Below, one piece after another: positions 24,896 to 37,604 of a stretch of 64,000 bases of DNA. Location of the stretch: positions 620,001 to 684,000 of the forward strand of contig QJNS01000002.1 in the NCBI GenBank assembly GCA_004154925.1. The letters are read 5' to 3'. A program made the translations under genes and the position numbers. The notes below the pieces were generated by a model. That model was not told the DNA's origin, searched no databases, and saw only the letters and a list, made by a program, of their open reading frames with translations. Numbering within the stretch: the first letter of the stretch is position 1; the number at the start of each line of letters is the position of its first letter. The stretch comes from Monosporascus cannonballus (lineage: Eukaryota; Ascomycota; Sordariomycetes; Xylariales).

Positions 24896-25685
24896 ATGTC
24901 GACGAAGCAGATAGGGCCCGTTCTCGGGGCCTGGTACAAGTGGAAATCCCTACGGCTGCCATGGCGTAAGCGGTTCCTCGTCGGTAAGTACCCGTCTTCC
25001 GTCTTCATGACCTCGCTCCATCGAACACCTCCCACGCCAACACTGCCCCCCCCCGGAAAACAAAACAGGCCTCGACCTCCGCGGCAACACATACTGGGAA
25101 TTCCGCCTCGCGCGCGGCGACCCGACGTCGCACCCGAGCGGGGCGGCCACCTCGGCTCCCGCGCACCAGTCACAGCGGAACCAGACGCCGACGTACCCCT
25201 TCCGCCGCATCGTGCGCTACCCGCGCCCGACGCACTACAGCGAGGTGACGGTGCCGCCGGCGTGGCACCAGTGGCTGCGGTACCGGCGGGCGTCGGCGCC
25301 GACGCTGGAGGAGCAGCTCGCCGACGCCGCGCGCCAGGAGCGCATCAAGGTGCTCGCGGCGCAGGCGGACGCGCGCTGGGCCGCGAAGCCCGGCTACCTC
25401 GACGCTCCTCCCGCCGCGTCATCACAGCAGCAGAGACAACAACAAAAGAGGGAACAGCCGGGCCGGGATTACAGGGCCGAGGATGGCGTCAAGAGCCACA
25501 TCGAGAGCCCGGCCGACATGCTCCGGGCCCAGGGGACGGAGAAGCAGGGAAAGAAGCCGGATGATGCGCAGAAGAAGAGAGTGGAGGAGGACCCGTGGAA
25601 GCAGGCCGATGCCAGGAGGGGCGGGCCCAGCGAGACGTGGCAGCCGCAGGCGTGGAATCCCTCGTCGGCTCCTAGGAGACGGTAA
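24896..25685 (+). CDS. Mitochondrial complex I assembly factor, NDUFAF2/NDUFA12-like
   Basis: Predicted 234 aa from two exons, 24896-24983 and 25069-25685. The intron (24984-25068) has GTAAGT and ACAG ends, and splicing joins FLVG to LDLRGNTYWEFR. The family hallmarks are all present: WYKWKSLRLPWRKRFLVG (13-30), GNTYWE (35-40), RRIVRYPRPTHYSEV (75-89) and PPAWHQWLRYRR (92-103). This matches the B17.2/NDUFA12 superfamily and best fits the assembly-factor branch (NDUFAF2; N7BML in fungi), which helps add the N module to complex I in mitochondria. The C-terminal half (about 140-234) is a low-complexity, Gln/Lys/Pro-rich tail. Retaining the intron puts the reading frame into a meaningless GC-rich frame. 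It is divergent from the calponin-homology gene and convergent with the next gene. Confidence 0.9.
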
Positions 25686-26161
25686 TGACGCATATGTATT
25701 CCCTATAGAGATGGCTGGATGTGTTGAGAAAGAGATATATGGGTATGCGGACGGATGGACGTCTCGAATACCCGCTAGGGAAACTCGCAGAGTGTCTCAT
25801 TACGATAGTATCTGTACTGACACGGGTCGTCGGGCCCTCTATAACCATGTAAATACAGCCTAACACAGCCAACAAACCATTCCCGGTTCTCTCTTCCCGT
25901 GGGTCTGGATCCCAATTAACGCCAATAGTATGCCTCGTTTCCAGCTGATGATAACGCGTCCGTCCACGCCTAGCGATCAAGCCCTGAACTACTTCATCAT
26001 CCATCATCCCAGTGGAGGAGTATAGCCCTGCTTTCCCTTCCTCCGCATGCTCTTGCTCTTCGGACAAGCCAGACACAACCAGCGTCCCTCCGGTTCCGCG
26101 TCCAGACCTACGCATTCGAAGTGGAACCACATTATTTCATACCGTGGGTTCTCGCAAGCGA
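25686..26161. other. Convergent intergenic region
   Basis: 476 bp between two converging stop codons; it should hold both 3' untranslated regions. Overlapping open frames lack support. Confidence 0.5.
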
Positions 26162-28241
26162 TCATACCGCCCTACGAGGGCCCCCGACAAATACAGTGCA
26201 GTTCCCATCGGCGGCGTCGAGATCTCCGTCATGGTCGTCGTTGCCACCGGGGCCGCTGCTCTGAGCGGTGATGAACGTCTGGTCGACATCACCTGGGTTG
26301 CGCCGTCAGTGCCTGATAAAACGGGCACGAGGTGCGAGCAAGCACAAGCTTACCTTCTCCATCCATATCGCTTTCGTCGTCTTCCCCATTAAATCCCTCT
26401 ACCACGCCTGCCAGCACCCTTAGCCTCTCGCCCGACATCTCCAACACCATCCGTGCCTCGGCATCATCCTCACCATTGCCGCCACCACCGCCGCCTCTTC
26501 CTCGGCCCCGACCTCCCGTCGATTTCTTCCTCGCCTTCACCTCTCGTGCCTGGATGCCCTTCTCAACCGCATCCCTAAAGCCTGGCCCAAACTCCTCGCC
26601 ACCGTCCCTCAGTACGATCTGCACCAGGTTCTCGATTAGCAGGGACACCTTGGCGTTGTCGTCTGCGGCGATGGTGTTCGCGGGGTAGGGGAGGAAGCAG
26701 CGCTCGATGATGGCGGGCGAGATGCCGCCAGCGTCGTGGCGCGCCCGGTCGACCTTGGCGGGGCTCAGCGCCGCGCTCGGCATCAGCACGCACAGGATGC
26801 CCTGGTACAGCGAGATCTGGGAGTCGATGCGAAGTGCCGAGGTGCTGCTGTTGAGCAGGGCGGAGAAGATGGGCAGGGGGAGCGACCGCGCGGTGTTCTC
26901 GAAGCTCTCGTAGAGATCGGAAAGATCGAACGGCGGCGAGGGGAGGTGGAAGCAGAGGTAGGATATCTGTGCTGGCGTGTTAGTGGCACGCCAATTGTAC
27001 ACTTACGTCGTTAAATCGGGGAGGTTACTCACAAGAGAGAAGAGCCGTTGCCGCAAGGGGATAGACTCGACGAATGCGGGTTCCAAGGCTTGGAAATCTT
27101 CACCCCCGACGTTTTCCGAATTGATCCTTCTTTTCTGCGGCGTAGGGGGCTCCGAGGCCTGAGACGAATACACAGAGTCGTCATCCAGCCAACACCCGAA
27201 ATCACCCTTCTCGATGTTAACCGTCACCCGCTTTCTCTTGCTCAGCACCTTCTTCGATATCCCCTTGTGCTCTCTGTGCCAGACCTCCTGAAAGGACGAG
27301 CTAGCGAGTTTGCTTCCGTCTGCGAAGATTGCCTTCATGATCCACTTGAGTCCGCCGCCGGCGTTTCTCCCCGATCGCTGGCCGATATAGGTGGCGATCA
27401 GGGATTTCTGCAGTAACGGGAAGTTCCCGTCGCCCCTCTCGAGATCCAGTCTATTCCGCTCCTGCAGATCGGCGTCCAACACGTCTAGAATGAACTCGAG
27501 CCACTTTTTCCAGTGGCGCCAGCGGTTCGGGTATAGCACGCTGCAGTTAAAAGCCCACCCTACCACGCGGAAGAAATCCTGACCACGCGCCCAGACGCCA
27601 TCCTTCGCGTATTTTCCCGCCAGCGGGACATAGCCACGACTATCATCGTAATCGTCTGATCCCGAATCCGACGACTCCGACCTCGGCGTAGCGCCGCGTG
27701 AAAACCTCGAACCGGTCGAGAATCGGAAGGCGTCTTCGAACCCCGTGTTCAGGGGACCGACCAGAGATAGGAGAGTTCGGAGGTAGACGAGGGATTCGGC
27801 GGCCGCCTCGGGCCAGCCCGGCTCCTTCGGACGGGTCGTGAAATCCGGGTGCACCAGAATCGTGCTCAGGACACTCAGCTGGTTCGGCGGCGGGCAGTAG
27901 ATGGCGCCCTTGGAACGGCCTTGGCCGGGGGAGAGAAGGCTGTTTAAAAGGTTCAGAGTAATTAGGGCTATGGTGATGTCAATACACTTTGGTAGTCACT
28001 TCAACAACAAGCGGGACTAACGTAGATTCTCCTCCAGATAGATCTGGCAGTGGTGCTTAAGCTCGGGGGGAAGCTGTCGCGCCTTGTAATAGGACGAGCC
28101 AGTCGCGGCATCGTCGGGGGTGCTAATATCGGTGATGGTGGCGTCTAAGGGGTCTGGCAGCGACGCAGTAGCCGTCACGAAAGAGCCCGGTGACGATAAA
28201 GGGGACGTCAACGGTATCGGGTCTTCTAAGGGCAGCGGCAT
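26162..28241 (-). CDS. Unidentified four-exon protein (632 aa)
   Basis: Exons on the minus strand are 28241-28022, 27967-27033, 26966-26354 and 26292-26162. Introns are 54, 66 and 61 bp, with GT..AG ends and CTAAC or CTGAC branch sites in the last two; all phases match and the total is 633 codons with stop. ATG at 28241 opens MPLPLEDPIPL. The N-terminal ~50 residues are Ser/Pro/Thr-rich. A helical central region follows (YLRTLLSLVGPLNTGFEDAF; WRHWKKWLEFILDVLDADLQ; GGLKWIMKAIFADG). An acidic patch separates it from a Leu-rich region (LYESFENTARSLPLPIFSAL). Residues near 470-500 contain a Gly/Arg run (GRGRGRGGGGGG), then an acidic C-terminus. I see no signal peptide, membrane segment or named domain. 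The general look resembles conserved but uncharacterised fungal proteins; I do not assign a function. Confidence 0.82.
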
Positions 28242-29050
28242 CGTGGGTTACCTTAACGCCTAAATGGAGGGATGCGAACGCGATGGGGGATCCTGAATAT
28301 CTTATCGCTGTTTAAAGAGTAACGCGGGGATCGAGGTTTAGCGCGCGTCTTATGTGGAACCGCCATTGGGGGGGGTCAGAGCTGCTCCCTTTAGGTACTT
28401 ACATAGACATATGGGGAGGGAGGGGGTTGCCGAAGAGGATTAACCTTACCTACCTATCGGGAGCTCGGGGTTACTTCACTAAAATCAGGTCAGGTCCTGT
28501 GTTTTTAAGGTGTGGCTAAGTGTGGCACGGCTGTGGCTAGGGCTTTGCAAAATGCAAAACACTTGTAGCTTTAGGTGCCCGCAAGGAGGACCCATAAAAG
28601 CAACTAAACTTGAGGGTGCCTGATGGCAAGTTGTGATATTTTAGCGCCGTTTTGAGCAGTCTCGCGCAAACTGTTAAAACCCCTTCTTCATAACTCGCAA
28701 AAAATAATAACAATAAAAAATTATCAAAAAATAAAAATAAAAAGATATCCATTTATAACTCCGAAAGGGCTTTTCAATCCTATTTATAATTTCCTGTTAG
28801 TCGCGTTTTGGTAGTTTTACTACAGAACCATATCACATTTTCCGCTCTAGGCAGGCCTTCCATGAAACGCTCTCGTGGCTGGGACGCATTAACTACAACC
28901 CGTACGGACAAAAGAATAGCTGGACCGGCTTCTTCCAAATTGAATTGCCCTTGCGAGGTCCCATGGCGATATGACGCACGCGGTAGTTGCGTTGTCGCAG
29001 CCATAAAAAAAAAGTTTGGATCAGCAAAGTCCACCCGAAATATAGATCCA
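28242..29050. promoter_or_regulatory. Upstream region with an AT-rich, possibly transposon-derived segment
   Basis: Promoter side of the 632-aa gene and 3' side of the dehydrogenase gene. Near 28395-28455 are TACTTACATAG and TTACCTACCTATC motifs. The segment at about 28490-28760 differs from its neighbours: it has GTGGCTA-type repeats, a TTTGCA/TGCAAA inverted repeat (about 28543-28557) and an A/T-rich run (28694-28745). It carries a 71-codon minus-strand frame that I do not consider a gene. It may be a transposon-end remnant. Confidence 0.4.
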
Positions 29051-30107
29051 TTACACATAAGCTTGCACTTGACCTTCAGTCCAATCCCAGAACTCCTTCG
29101 TGCCGCCAGTTCCACCCTCAGCCACAGACTTCGCTGCTTTAACCAAGTCATCCCTGATTGGATAGAACCGGCCAAAGGGGACGGCTGACACCACGGTTAG
29201 CCCACATCGCTGAGAGACTCTGCCGAAGTAGAGAATGGGTCGACTTACCCCAGCTTCCAGATTTCTCCAGCGTCACCTCAGGAGACAGTGCTGCGAACAG
29301 CTGCGTACAAGCTCCCTTCAGAGGTGGATAGCCGACTAATTTCGCCACCAGCCTGATGCTCAAAGGCTGGTCACGAGCAAGCTCCAATGTGAGATTGCCC
29401 GGGTTTAGCGGAATGCTGACAATACCGTCGGCGAAGTGCCGCTTAGCATATTCAACACCCAGAGCCCATATGCCGGTCTTACTGATGGCGTATCGGAGGC
29501 TAGAGGGCTTCTTGATGACATCGCCCATGCCGTTCACGTCGATCCCGACATCCTTCTCGCCGTACACTTCGGTCGCGAAGGAGGACGGCCAGGTGACGCG
29601 AACCGAGTTCGCCGGCTCGGACATGGCCGTTCGCACCAGGAGGGGGGTAAGCAGCTTTGTGAACAGGAAAGTGCCAATGCAGTTGACACCTACGTTCAGC
29701 TCGTAGTTCTGAGCGGTCGTCGGGGGCGGCTGTGTGTTGCCCGTCATGACACCTGCATTGTTGAAGAGCACGTTCAGCTTCGTTTCCAGCGAGAGGAAAC
29801 GCTGGGCCGACTCTTTGACCAAGCTGAGGTCGGCGAGGTCGAGGTGCGAATACTTTAGCTCTCCTTTGGATGAAGGCGCTGTTTGCTTGATGTTCACGAT
29901 CGCGTCCTTGGCCTTTTGCTCCGAACGAGCCGCGATGTAGACTTTGGCATTCTTAGCGTAGATTATCCGGGCAATTTCCTTTCCAACCCCGGTGTTGGCG
30001 CCAGTCACAATGTAGACCTTCCCCTGGAGATTGGGAACGTCCTTCTCGGTGAACGAGGGCGAAGGAGGATGGAAGTTAGTCCAAACTGTCGAGAGAGGAG
30101 GCCCCAT
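29051..30107 (-). CDS. Short-chain dehydrogenase/reductase (SDR)
   Basis: Predicted 330 aa from two exons, 30107-29249 and 29184-29051. The 64-bp intron (29185-29248; GTAAGT, branch GCTAAC, TCAG) joins SGSW to AVPFGRFYPIRDD. It has the Rossmann NAD(P)-binding motif TGANTGVG (35-42), NNAG (116-119), a candidate catalytic Ser near 175-176 and the active-site YAISK (206-210). Length and the C-terminal EFWDWTE motif fit the retinol-dehydrogenase/WWOX-like classical SDRs common in filamentous fungi. They are oxidoreductases on alcohol, ketone or lipid substrates; the actual substrate cannot be told. ATG at 30107 is chosen because it gives the family N-terminus. An in-frame ATG at 30254 would add a Phe run encoded by a poly-T tract and is less likely. 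No biosynthetic partners lie nearby. Confidence 0.9.
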
Positions 30108-31190
30108 GATGTACAATGGATGGTAGACGGTGGAGGAGCCGGAGGGTACCAGAGGGAAAAGTGAGTTCCAAAAAAAAAAAAAAAAGGTGGGCGAATGATG
30201 GATGCAGCAGGTGAGAGAGTTTGAAGCCAAAGAACCGGGTGCTGGGCTCAGCATTGAATTGATCGAAGGCTGAAGGGGATCAATTGCTGACAAAAGAGCT
30301 TGGAAAGGTGCGTGCCAAGGTCGTATAGCAGCCGTAGGCGGTTAATGTTAATTACACTGTTACGCAAACCATTGGTCGCTTCATGCCGGGACTACCCAAG
30401 CACGTAATAAGGACATTGAAATGCTGCTCGGCACCGTAGCATAGAAGACGTAGCCCAAGCTGAATACATAGCCAAATCAATGTGCATGACATCTCCGCAT
30501 TCTTACAGCGTATTCGTCAGTTGTGTTTGCTCGGCGCCGTGGCCGCGAGGCCGTTGCAAGTGTTCGGCACAGGAATGTGTTATTGGTGACACTTGCATGT
30601 ACGCCCCTGGTTCTCAGGGGCATATACGGAGTCTGCAGAGCTAATGAAGCACCTTTAAGCCTTTAAGCCGGGATAACTGGGAAATAGGTGAGTCGCTAGG
30701 AATCGGAGTCAGCATGGATGATGTTGGAGTGTAACATCGGTGTCAGTCACCAAGAAACGCAACATCAGCAATATGGGCGCGAGCCTTGGCTTATACTAAC
30801 CTCTAGAGACAACTGCATCACTAACTTATTAGGTATTAAATGACTTTCAGCTGAACTGTCACAGGGACATTCAACCGAACCGCAGACATGATTACAGAAA
30901 TCCAGATAGCGATGTTCCAACCACAGTGAGCCCAGGTTCCCTTTTCGGCATGGCTTGTCGTGACCGTTGCCCTTGACGTTCCCGTCCCCCGCTTGCCCGC
31001 TGACAGCCCATATTATGTCCTTGACTGTGTGTTAGCTGTTGAAGTGAACCTTACCGAATTCAAGATAATTACTTACTTCCCAGGCCGGGAAACTTGGTTA
31101 GGATGTGACTTTTGCGGTATGGTGAGACGGGCGTTTCTTCCCACCTCCGGGGAACGAGGGTTTGTGGAGACAAGTTCCCGTACAACCTGG
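30108..31190. other. Gene-free right flank of the island
   Basis: Upstream region of the SDR gene, with a run of 16-17 A at about 30168-30185. Beyond 30300 the composition is normal and un-mutated, but no protein-like frame or RNA gene is visible. It ends abruptly at an LTR terminus (31191). Confidence 0.5.
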
Positions 31191-31256
31191 TGTGACGGCT
31201 AAGGGGTTTAACCAACTATTAAACCTTGGTCGTACGGGTTTATATTCGAAGGAATA

Positions 31257-31660
31257 TGTCACAACCCAAGCCAGCTGGGCCTGCGGAAACGGTCCAGCCA
31301 AGATCACAAAGTTAGGTTAGTTCGGGCTTACGTAATCGGTGCTTAACGGGTTTTAACTGAGCACGACTAAGCACGACTAAGCACGACTGAATAATACTAA
31401 GTAACCGTTTAACAAAGTTCTGTTAAATAAAAATAAATAATAATAAAAGGATTAAAATATATATGTTTATTTTTTCTATAATTTAGATAATACCAGCTTA
31501 CAATATTTATTAATATTAATTATTTGTAATACGTTTTTACGTTTTTAATATTTAAAAATATAATTAAATTATTTTATTATTTAAATTCCTACGATATTCT
31601 TATTAATATAAACCCGTACGACTAAGGTTTAATAATTAATTAAACCGTTTAGCCGTTATA
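31257..31660 (+). repeat. 5' LTR of element 2
   Basis: 404 bp, TGTCACAACCC...GTTATA. The first ~150 bp keeps its G:C pairs, while the rest is strongly mutated. U3 includes a short tandem array at 31361-31390. Confidence 0.93.
31361..31390 (+). repeat. Three tandem copies of a 10-bp U3 unit
   Basis: GCACGACTAA, GCACGACTAA and GCACGACTGA in direct succession. The same array, mutated, is seen in the other 404-bp LTRs (for example about 44670-44695). Position in U3 suggests an enhancer-like element. Confidence 0.8.
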
Positions 31661-31789
31661 TATTATAAGTTTTTATTTAATAATACCGTTAAATTTTATT
31701 TAATATTTAATATTGTTAAAATATTAATTAATATTTAAAAAAGTTTTATTTAATAACTTTAAGCTCGAATTCAGGAATTAAAAAAGAAT

Positions 31790-34700
31790 CCGATAAATTA
31801 AGGTTACGCCGTTTACCTAAATCTCTTTCGCCCGTATAAAACCCAAAAAGTTAAAGTTTTACGATAAAAAAGGTAATTTTTAAACCTTTTTAATTCAAAT
31901 ACGAATTTATTTTTATTTCTTAAACCTTAATAATCCGGCAAATAAAATTTTAACGGTAAAAGCATATTTAACGAAAAATGCTATTATTTAATTTAAACCG
32001 ATTATAAAGAATTTCCTGGAAATAAGAAAATCGGATAAAAAAGATTTTATTAATAAAAGTCTTTCATTTCATACCAATTTCGAAAATAAAATACGCAATA
32101 CTTTCGGTAATCCGGATAAAAAATAATTTACGGCCTAACAATTCTTATAATTCCGAAAAAAGAACTTACGTCCAAATACGTTATAACTTTTAAAAACCTT
32201 AAGGCTAAAACAAAATAAAAAAAATAATAAAACCGATACCTTTATCGATATATTTTATAAACAGCTGAAAAATAATATGAAAAATAAAATTATTTAAATT
32301 AAACGATTAATTACTTCAAACCGGTATATCCCAAAAATAATTAAGGTTAATAATTAATAATTTAAAAAACGACCCAAAAAAAATAATATACTTTATATTC
32401 GGAATACAACAAATTTAACCAGGGGAAAAAACGAAACGCGCCTTTTATTTTTTACGGAACGGCATTAAAACCTAAAAAATTCGGCGTTACCCGCAAACAA
32501 AACTGGAATTAAATTAAATACTGTAATTATAATAAAATAGGATACGAAACTTATAAATATAAAAAACCCAAAAGGTTACGATAAGATAATTGAACCCTAA
32601 TATCGAAAAAATAATCTAAAAATAATTAAAGAAACGACAGCAAAATAATTAACATAATCCAAATCAAATATATATCAGGCCTACGGCAAAAGGTCTAATA
32701 AAAACCATTATAATAAAAAGCTTGACGTAAAATATAAAGAATTAGAAAATTAACTAAATAAATATCGTAAACATAATAAGGAATATTATAAGGATAATTA
32801 CGTAAATATTAGACATAAATAAAAAAGGTTTATTCCGGAATTTTTAATCGATATAAAAAAATATACGCCATATACTGTCGACGACGAAAATATCCCGATT
32901 ACGAAAAATAAAAATAATATATTTACGAACGAATTATCCGTATATATTATAAAGGATTCGATTTTTTAAGTTGTCCCGGAAATAATAAGAACGATAAATA
33001 ATAATATCGATATTTTCGAACCATAACTCCAAAAAATATTTAATAATTAGCGAAACAAAAAGTTAATCCAAAAAAATAATATACGCAAAAAAACACTTTT
33101 TGTTATTTTAAATAATATGACTATTAGACGAAAAAGAAATTAATTTAATACATAATTAAAAAATATTATAAAAAGATTGTTACCGATTTTCATTTTTAAT
33201 TAATATTTATTATAAACCTTTACGAAAAAGAAATTATTAAAAAAATACGTTAATTTATAAACAATCTTTAAAACGATAATTAAAACGACGCATAATAAAA
33301 TATAATCGCAAATATAAAAAAATAATTTACTTAATAAAAAAACCTACAAAAAATCAAAAATAACTAGTACGATTCGAAAAAATAATATGCCAGCAATAAT
33401 AATAAATATAGCAACTTAACGCGTGAAACAAAAAAACATAAATAAAATTCGATAAATTCGAATAAAAATTAAAAAAAAAGATTATTTGTAAAAACGTCGC
33501 AAAATAACGAAACTCAAAAAAATCAAAAAGAAATTCCTAAAAAAAACTTTAAATGCGATAATAAAAAACGTTAATAACTTTATTATTTTAAAACTATAAA
33601 TCGGAATATATTAATATATGGTAACAATAAACCGCGGAATTTTAAGTGGAAATTATCTTATACTAAATATAATTAATAAACTTAAATTATTATAAAGATA
33701 TAAATTAAAACCTTATATAATAATAAATGCCGAAAGTTAAAAATTCGCTCACGATAGCGGAAAACTTCTACGCAAAATTAATTATTTCGAAATATTTATC
33801 CAAAAACGATATTAAATAATTAATTTCGATATTATATTATTTGGAAATTACGATATAATTTTAAAATTATTATGGATACGCCATTACGTAATGTTAATTA
33901 GTAACGGAATTGGCCAAATAAGATTCGTTTTATATCTTATTAATAAATAAAAAAATTAAAATCTTAATATTCGACTAATAATAATAACGAATATAAATAT
34001 AAAAATACCACAAAATTTTTATTACATAAAAAATAAAATATAAGAAAACAAATTAAAAATTAAAAACAGATATAACGTATTGTTATTATTATTAAAGCAA
34101 AATTAAAATAATTAAATAACGATTTGAAAAAATAAGAATAATGACACAAAAAGTTAGAAAATCTAATTAATATATTATCATAATACTATAAATATAAATA
34201 ATTTCTCAAAAAAAAACTCCATACAAAATTATTGAAATATAATAAATAAAATTATAAGATAATTCTTAAAAAAAGATTTTCGACGAAATTTTACCCTATT
34301 TATAATTTTTGCAAAAACGAATTACGTATTCTTAAAGAATATTTAAAAAATCAGTTATAAAAAATAAATTCGATTTTCGAAATTACTAATAAAATATACA
34401 ATATTTTTTATACCAAAAAACGGTAAATTACGATTCGTAATTAATTATTAATAATCAAACGATATTACCGTCAAAGATCGAACATTATTATCTCTAATTA
34501 CGGAAATAAAAAACCAACTTTACGGTATTAAATAGTTTATAATATTCAATTTTAAAAATAAATATAACTTTATTAGGACTAAAAAAATACGAATAAAAAT
34601 AATTTTCAAAATACAATACCAATTATTTAAGTATTTGGTTATATTAATAAGATTTACGAACGTGTTAATAACTTTTTAATAAATAATAAATTATAAATTA

Positions 34701-36970
34701 CGAAAATAATTTGATATTTTCGTGGTTTTTTATTTCGACGATATTTTTATTTTCTTAAAAACAAAACAAAACGTACGTAAATTACATTTATAAAGTTTTT
34801 TAAGTTTTACAAAATATAAAATTATTTATTAATACGAAAAAAAGTTAATTTTACAAATAAAAACTAAAATATTGAAATATATTATTATTTTAAAATATAT
34901 CAAGATAAATCTCAAAAAATCGTTATAATTACAAAATAAAAAACGCCAATAATAATTAAAAAAATATAAGTATATTTCGGATGCGTTAATTATTATAAAA
35001 GATTTATTCGAAATTTTAACAAAAGTATTATACCCCTAATAAACCTTCCAAAAAAATTCAAATAAATAATAAATACGGAAAAGATATTTGAGAATATTAA
35101 GGATACGATTATTAACGAATTAATATTAATTATATATAATCTAAACCGCCTTATTAAACTAAAAACCGATATTTCGAATTACTTATTAAACGTAATAATC
35201 GGATAACGAAATAATTAAACAAATTATACTTTATTAATATTTTTTCGTATAAATTAAAAAAAACCGAATTTAATTACGGTGTTTCAAATAAAAATTTATA
35301 ATTATTATTATGGCATTTTGCAAATTTGAGCGTTTTTTTAAAAAGAAATTTGTATCAAATTAAAATTTATATAGATTATAAAAATCTTACGCGATTTACT
35401 ACGACTAGAGGATTTACAAAATAATAATTAAAATACGTAAAAAAGTTGGCGAACTTCGACTTCGTTATTATTTACGAAAAAAGTTCAGAAAATAACAAAA
35501 TAAATATTTTAAGCAAACGGCCAAACCTCGAAAAAAATTAATTAAAATTAATTATACAATTTTCGATATTATTACAAAAAAATATTTACGTTTACGACAG
35601 ATTATAACAATTCGAATAATACATATTACTATATATTAAAAAGTCCAATAATATAATAATAATTTCTCAAAAAACTAAAAGCTAAACAAAATGTAAATTC
35701 CAGAAAAATATCCAAAACATTTAATACGAAAAATATATAAATATTAATTATACAGATATCTACAAATTTACAAAACTCTAAAACGGCTTTAACATACATA
35801 TTCTATTTTTAAAATAAAATTAATGGTATAAAACATTATACGGCAATATGATATTTACACCAAAACATAAATTTGACGACATAAAATATATAGAAAATTA
35901 CGGCTATTACCAGTTACAAAATAATTATAATATTGAATTATGTTTAATTTTATTAATAAATATCTTATATCAAAGAATTTAATTACAGAAATATATTAAA
36001 ATAGTATTTTCGTAATCGTCGACCGATTTATAAAATTTATTTATTTTTTATTATATTACAAAAAGATAAATACCGAATAAATAATATACGTTTTGTTAAG
36101 ATATATGTTTAATATATACGGATTATTTATAAAAATTATTTCAAATAAAAAATCGATATTCGTATCTAAATTTTAACAAAGTTTAATAATAAAAATTGGC
36201 CTAATTTACAAATTATTTAACGTATTTAAATTATAAATAAATAAGTAAATAAATTAAATAAATTAAATTTAAAAATTCATTTATGATATTATATTAATTA
36301 TAAATACAATAATTACGTTAAAAATTGCTAATCACATAATTAACTTATAATACCAGTTAATATGAAAATATTAAAATAATATTTACGAACGTAAATTTCG
36401 ATTTTATTTCAAAAGTTTATAAAAAAATACGTAATAACAGTTTAATTAATATCGAAATAATTCTTACAATAGAATAGTTACGATAATTACATTAAGAAAT
36501 AAAAGTAAAATTAAAATTCGTACGAAATTAAGTAAATAAAATTATAATTAAAACAAATTACAAAGTTTATTTTCGAAAAAAGAAAATAGTTTTCCTTATT
36601 ATCAAAAACATTCAATTAAAAAAACCTAATAAAGAATTCGATTTCAAATATATCGGTCCATATAAAATTACTAAGAAAATTTGAGAAAATAATTATTAAT
36701 TAAAATATTTACCAAAAATTAAATTCCATTTAATTGCTTACGTTTCTTATTTAAATTAACAGCAAATATAATTAAAATATATACGCGATAAAATAATATA
36801 AAAATAAAAAACGAACAAATATACAAAATGGAGAAAATTTTCGATATTCGAAAATAAAACGGATTTATTTAATACCTAATTAAATGGAAAAAATACCCGG
36901 ATTCCGAAAATATCTAGGAGTTTGTTAAAAATCTTATTAGCATTTAATATTTATTAAAAAATTTTACTAA
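31790..36970 (+). pseudogene. Dead gag-pol of element 2
   Basis: Gag-like part to about 33590. RT at about 34420-34880 (LRFVINY..SNDITVK-type region, then N.YNFIRTKK). Integrase at about 36010-36400. Chromodomain at about 36822-36960 (MEKIFDIRK.NGFI.YLIKWKKYPDSENI). Stops interrupt all domains. It is collinear with element 1. Confidence 0.85.
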
Positions 36971-37604
36971 TAACGACGGTACCACCGGATATAATTATGT
37001 CCTAATTAACATTTTCTAGCGGTTAAATAACGTTAAACAACTTAAAAGAAAAAGCCAAAGCGGCTAAAAGTGTCTTAGCGTTAATCTATTCCTAACGTTC
37101 CTGTTTTTTCAGCTTTTTTAATAACTATAATTTTTATTATATTATTTTAATCTTTTTCGAACGAAAAAACGCCTTTTGTTTTCGAAAACTGAGTAACCGC
37201 ATAATAACCTTATTTATTTTTTGTTAATAACGTTTTTATAATTTCAAAAAACGTTTTTTCGTAAATATGTTCTTATATTTTAAATATTAATTTTCGGTAC
37301 GAATACTTTTTAAAGAAAATAAAGAAACGTCGTTATTATTATAAAAATAACTGCGTTTAACGTACGTTTTATATTTAAAAATATTTTTTATTATTTTTTA
37401 TTTTTAGGCTTTAAAAAAGTACAAAAAATACGGCATAATTTCGAACCTAAAATCCTTAAAAATAAGCAGCAGATTTTGACATTACGTAATAAATAAAAAA
37501 ACCTGACGACAATTTTTAATAATACGGGCCAATATTTTAAAAAGAAAAGATTTACCAGAAAAAAAGAAAAATCTTAAGGGCAAAATTTGAGAAAAAAGAA
37601 ATGG

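Noticed and set aside
24606..24962. 118-codon minus-strand frame in the divergent promoter
   Set aside because: It overlaps the first exon of the complex I factor on the opposite strand and has no recognisable motif.
24896..25564. 222-residue frame reading through from the complex I factor start
   Set aside because: It results from ignoring the intron at 24984-25068; after the donor site it becomes Ala/Arg/Pro-rich noise.
29148..30293. 381-residue version of the SDR with a Phe run near its start
   Set aside because: It uses a TTG start, translates a poly-A/T tract and misses the C-terminal intron and exon. The 330-residue spliced form has the family ends.
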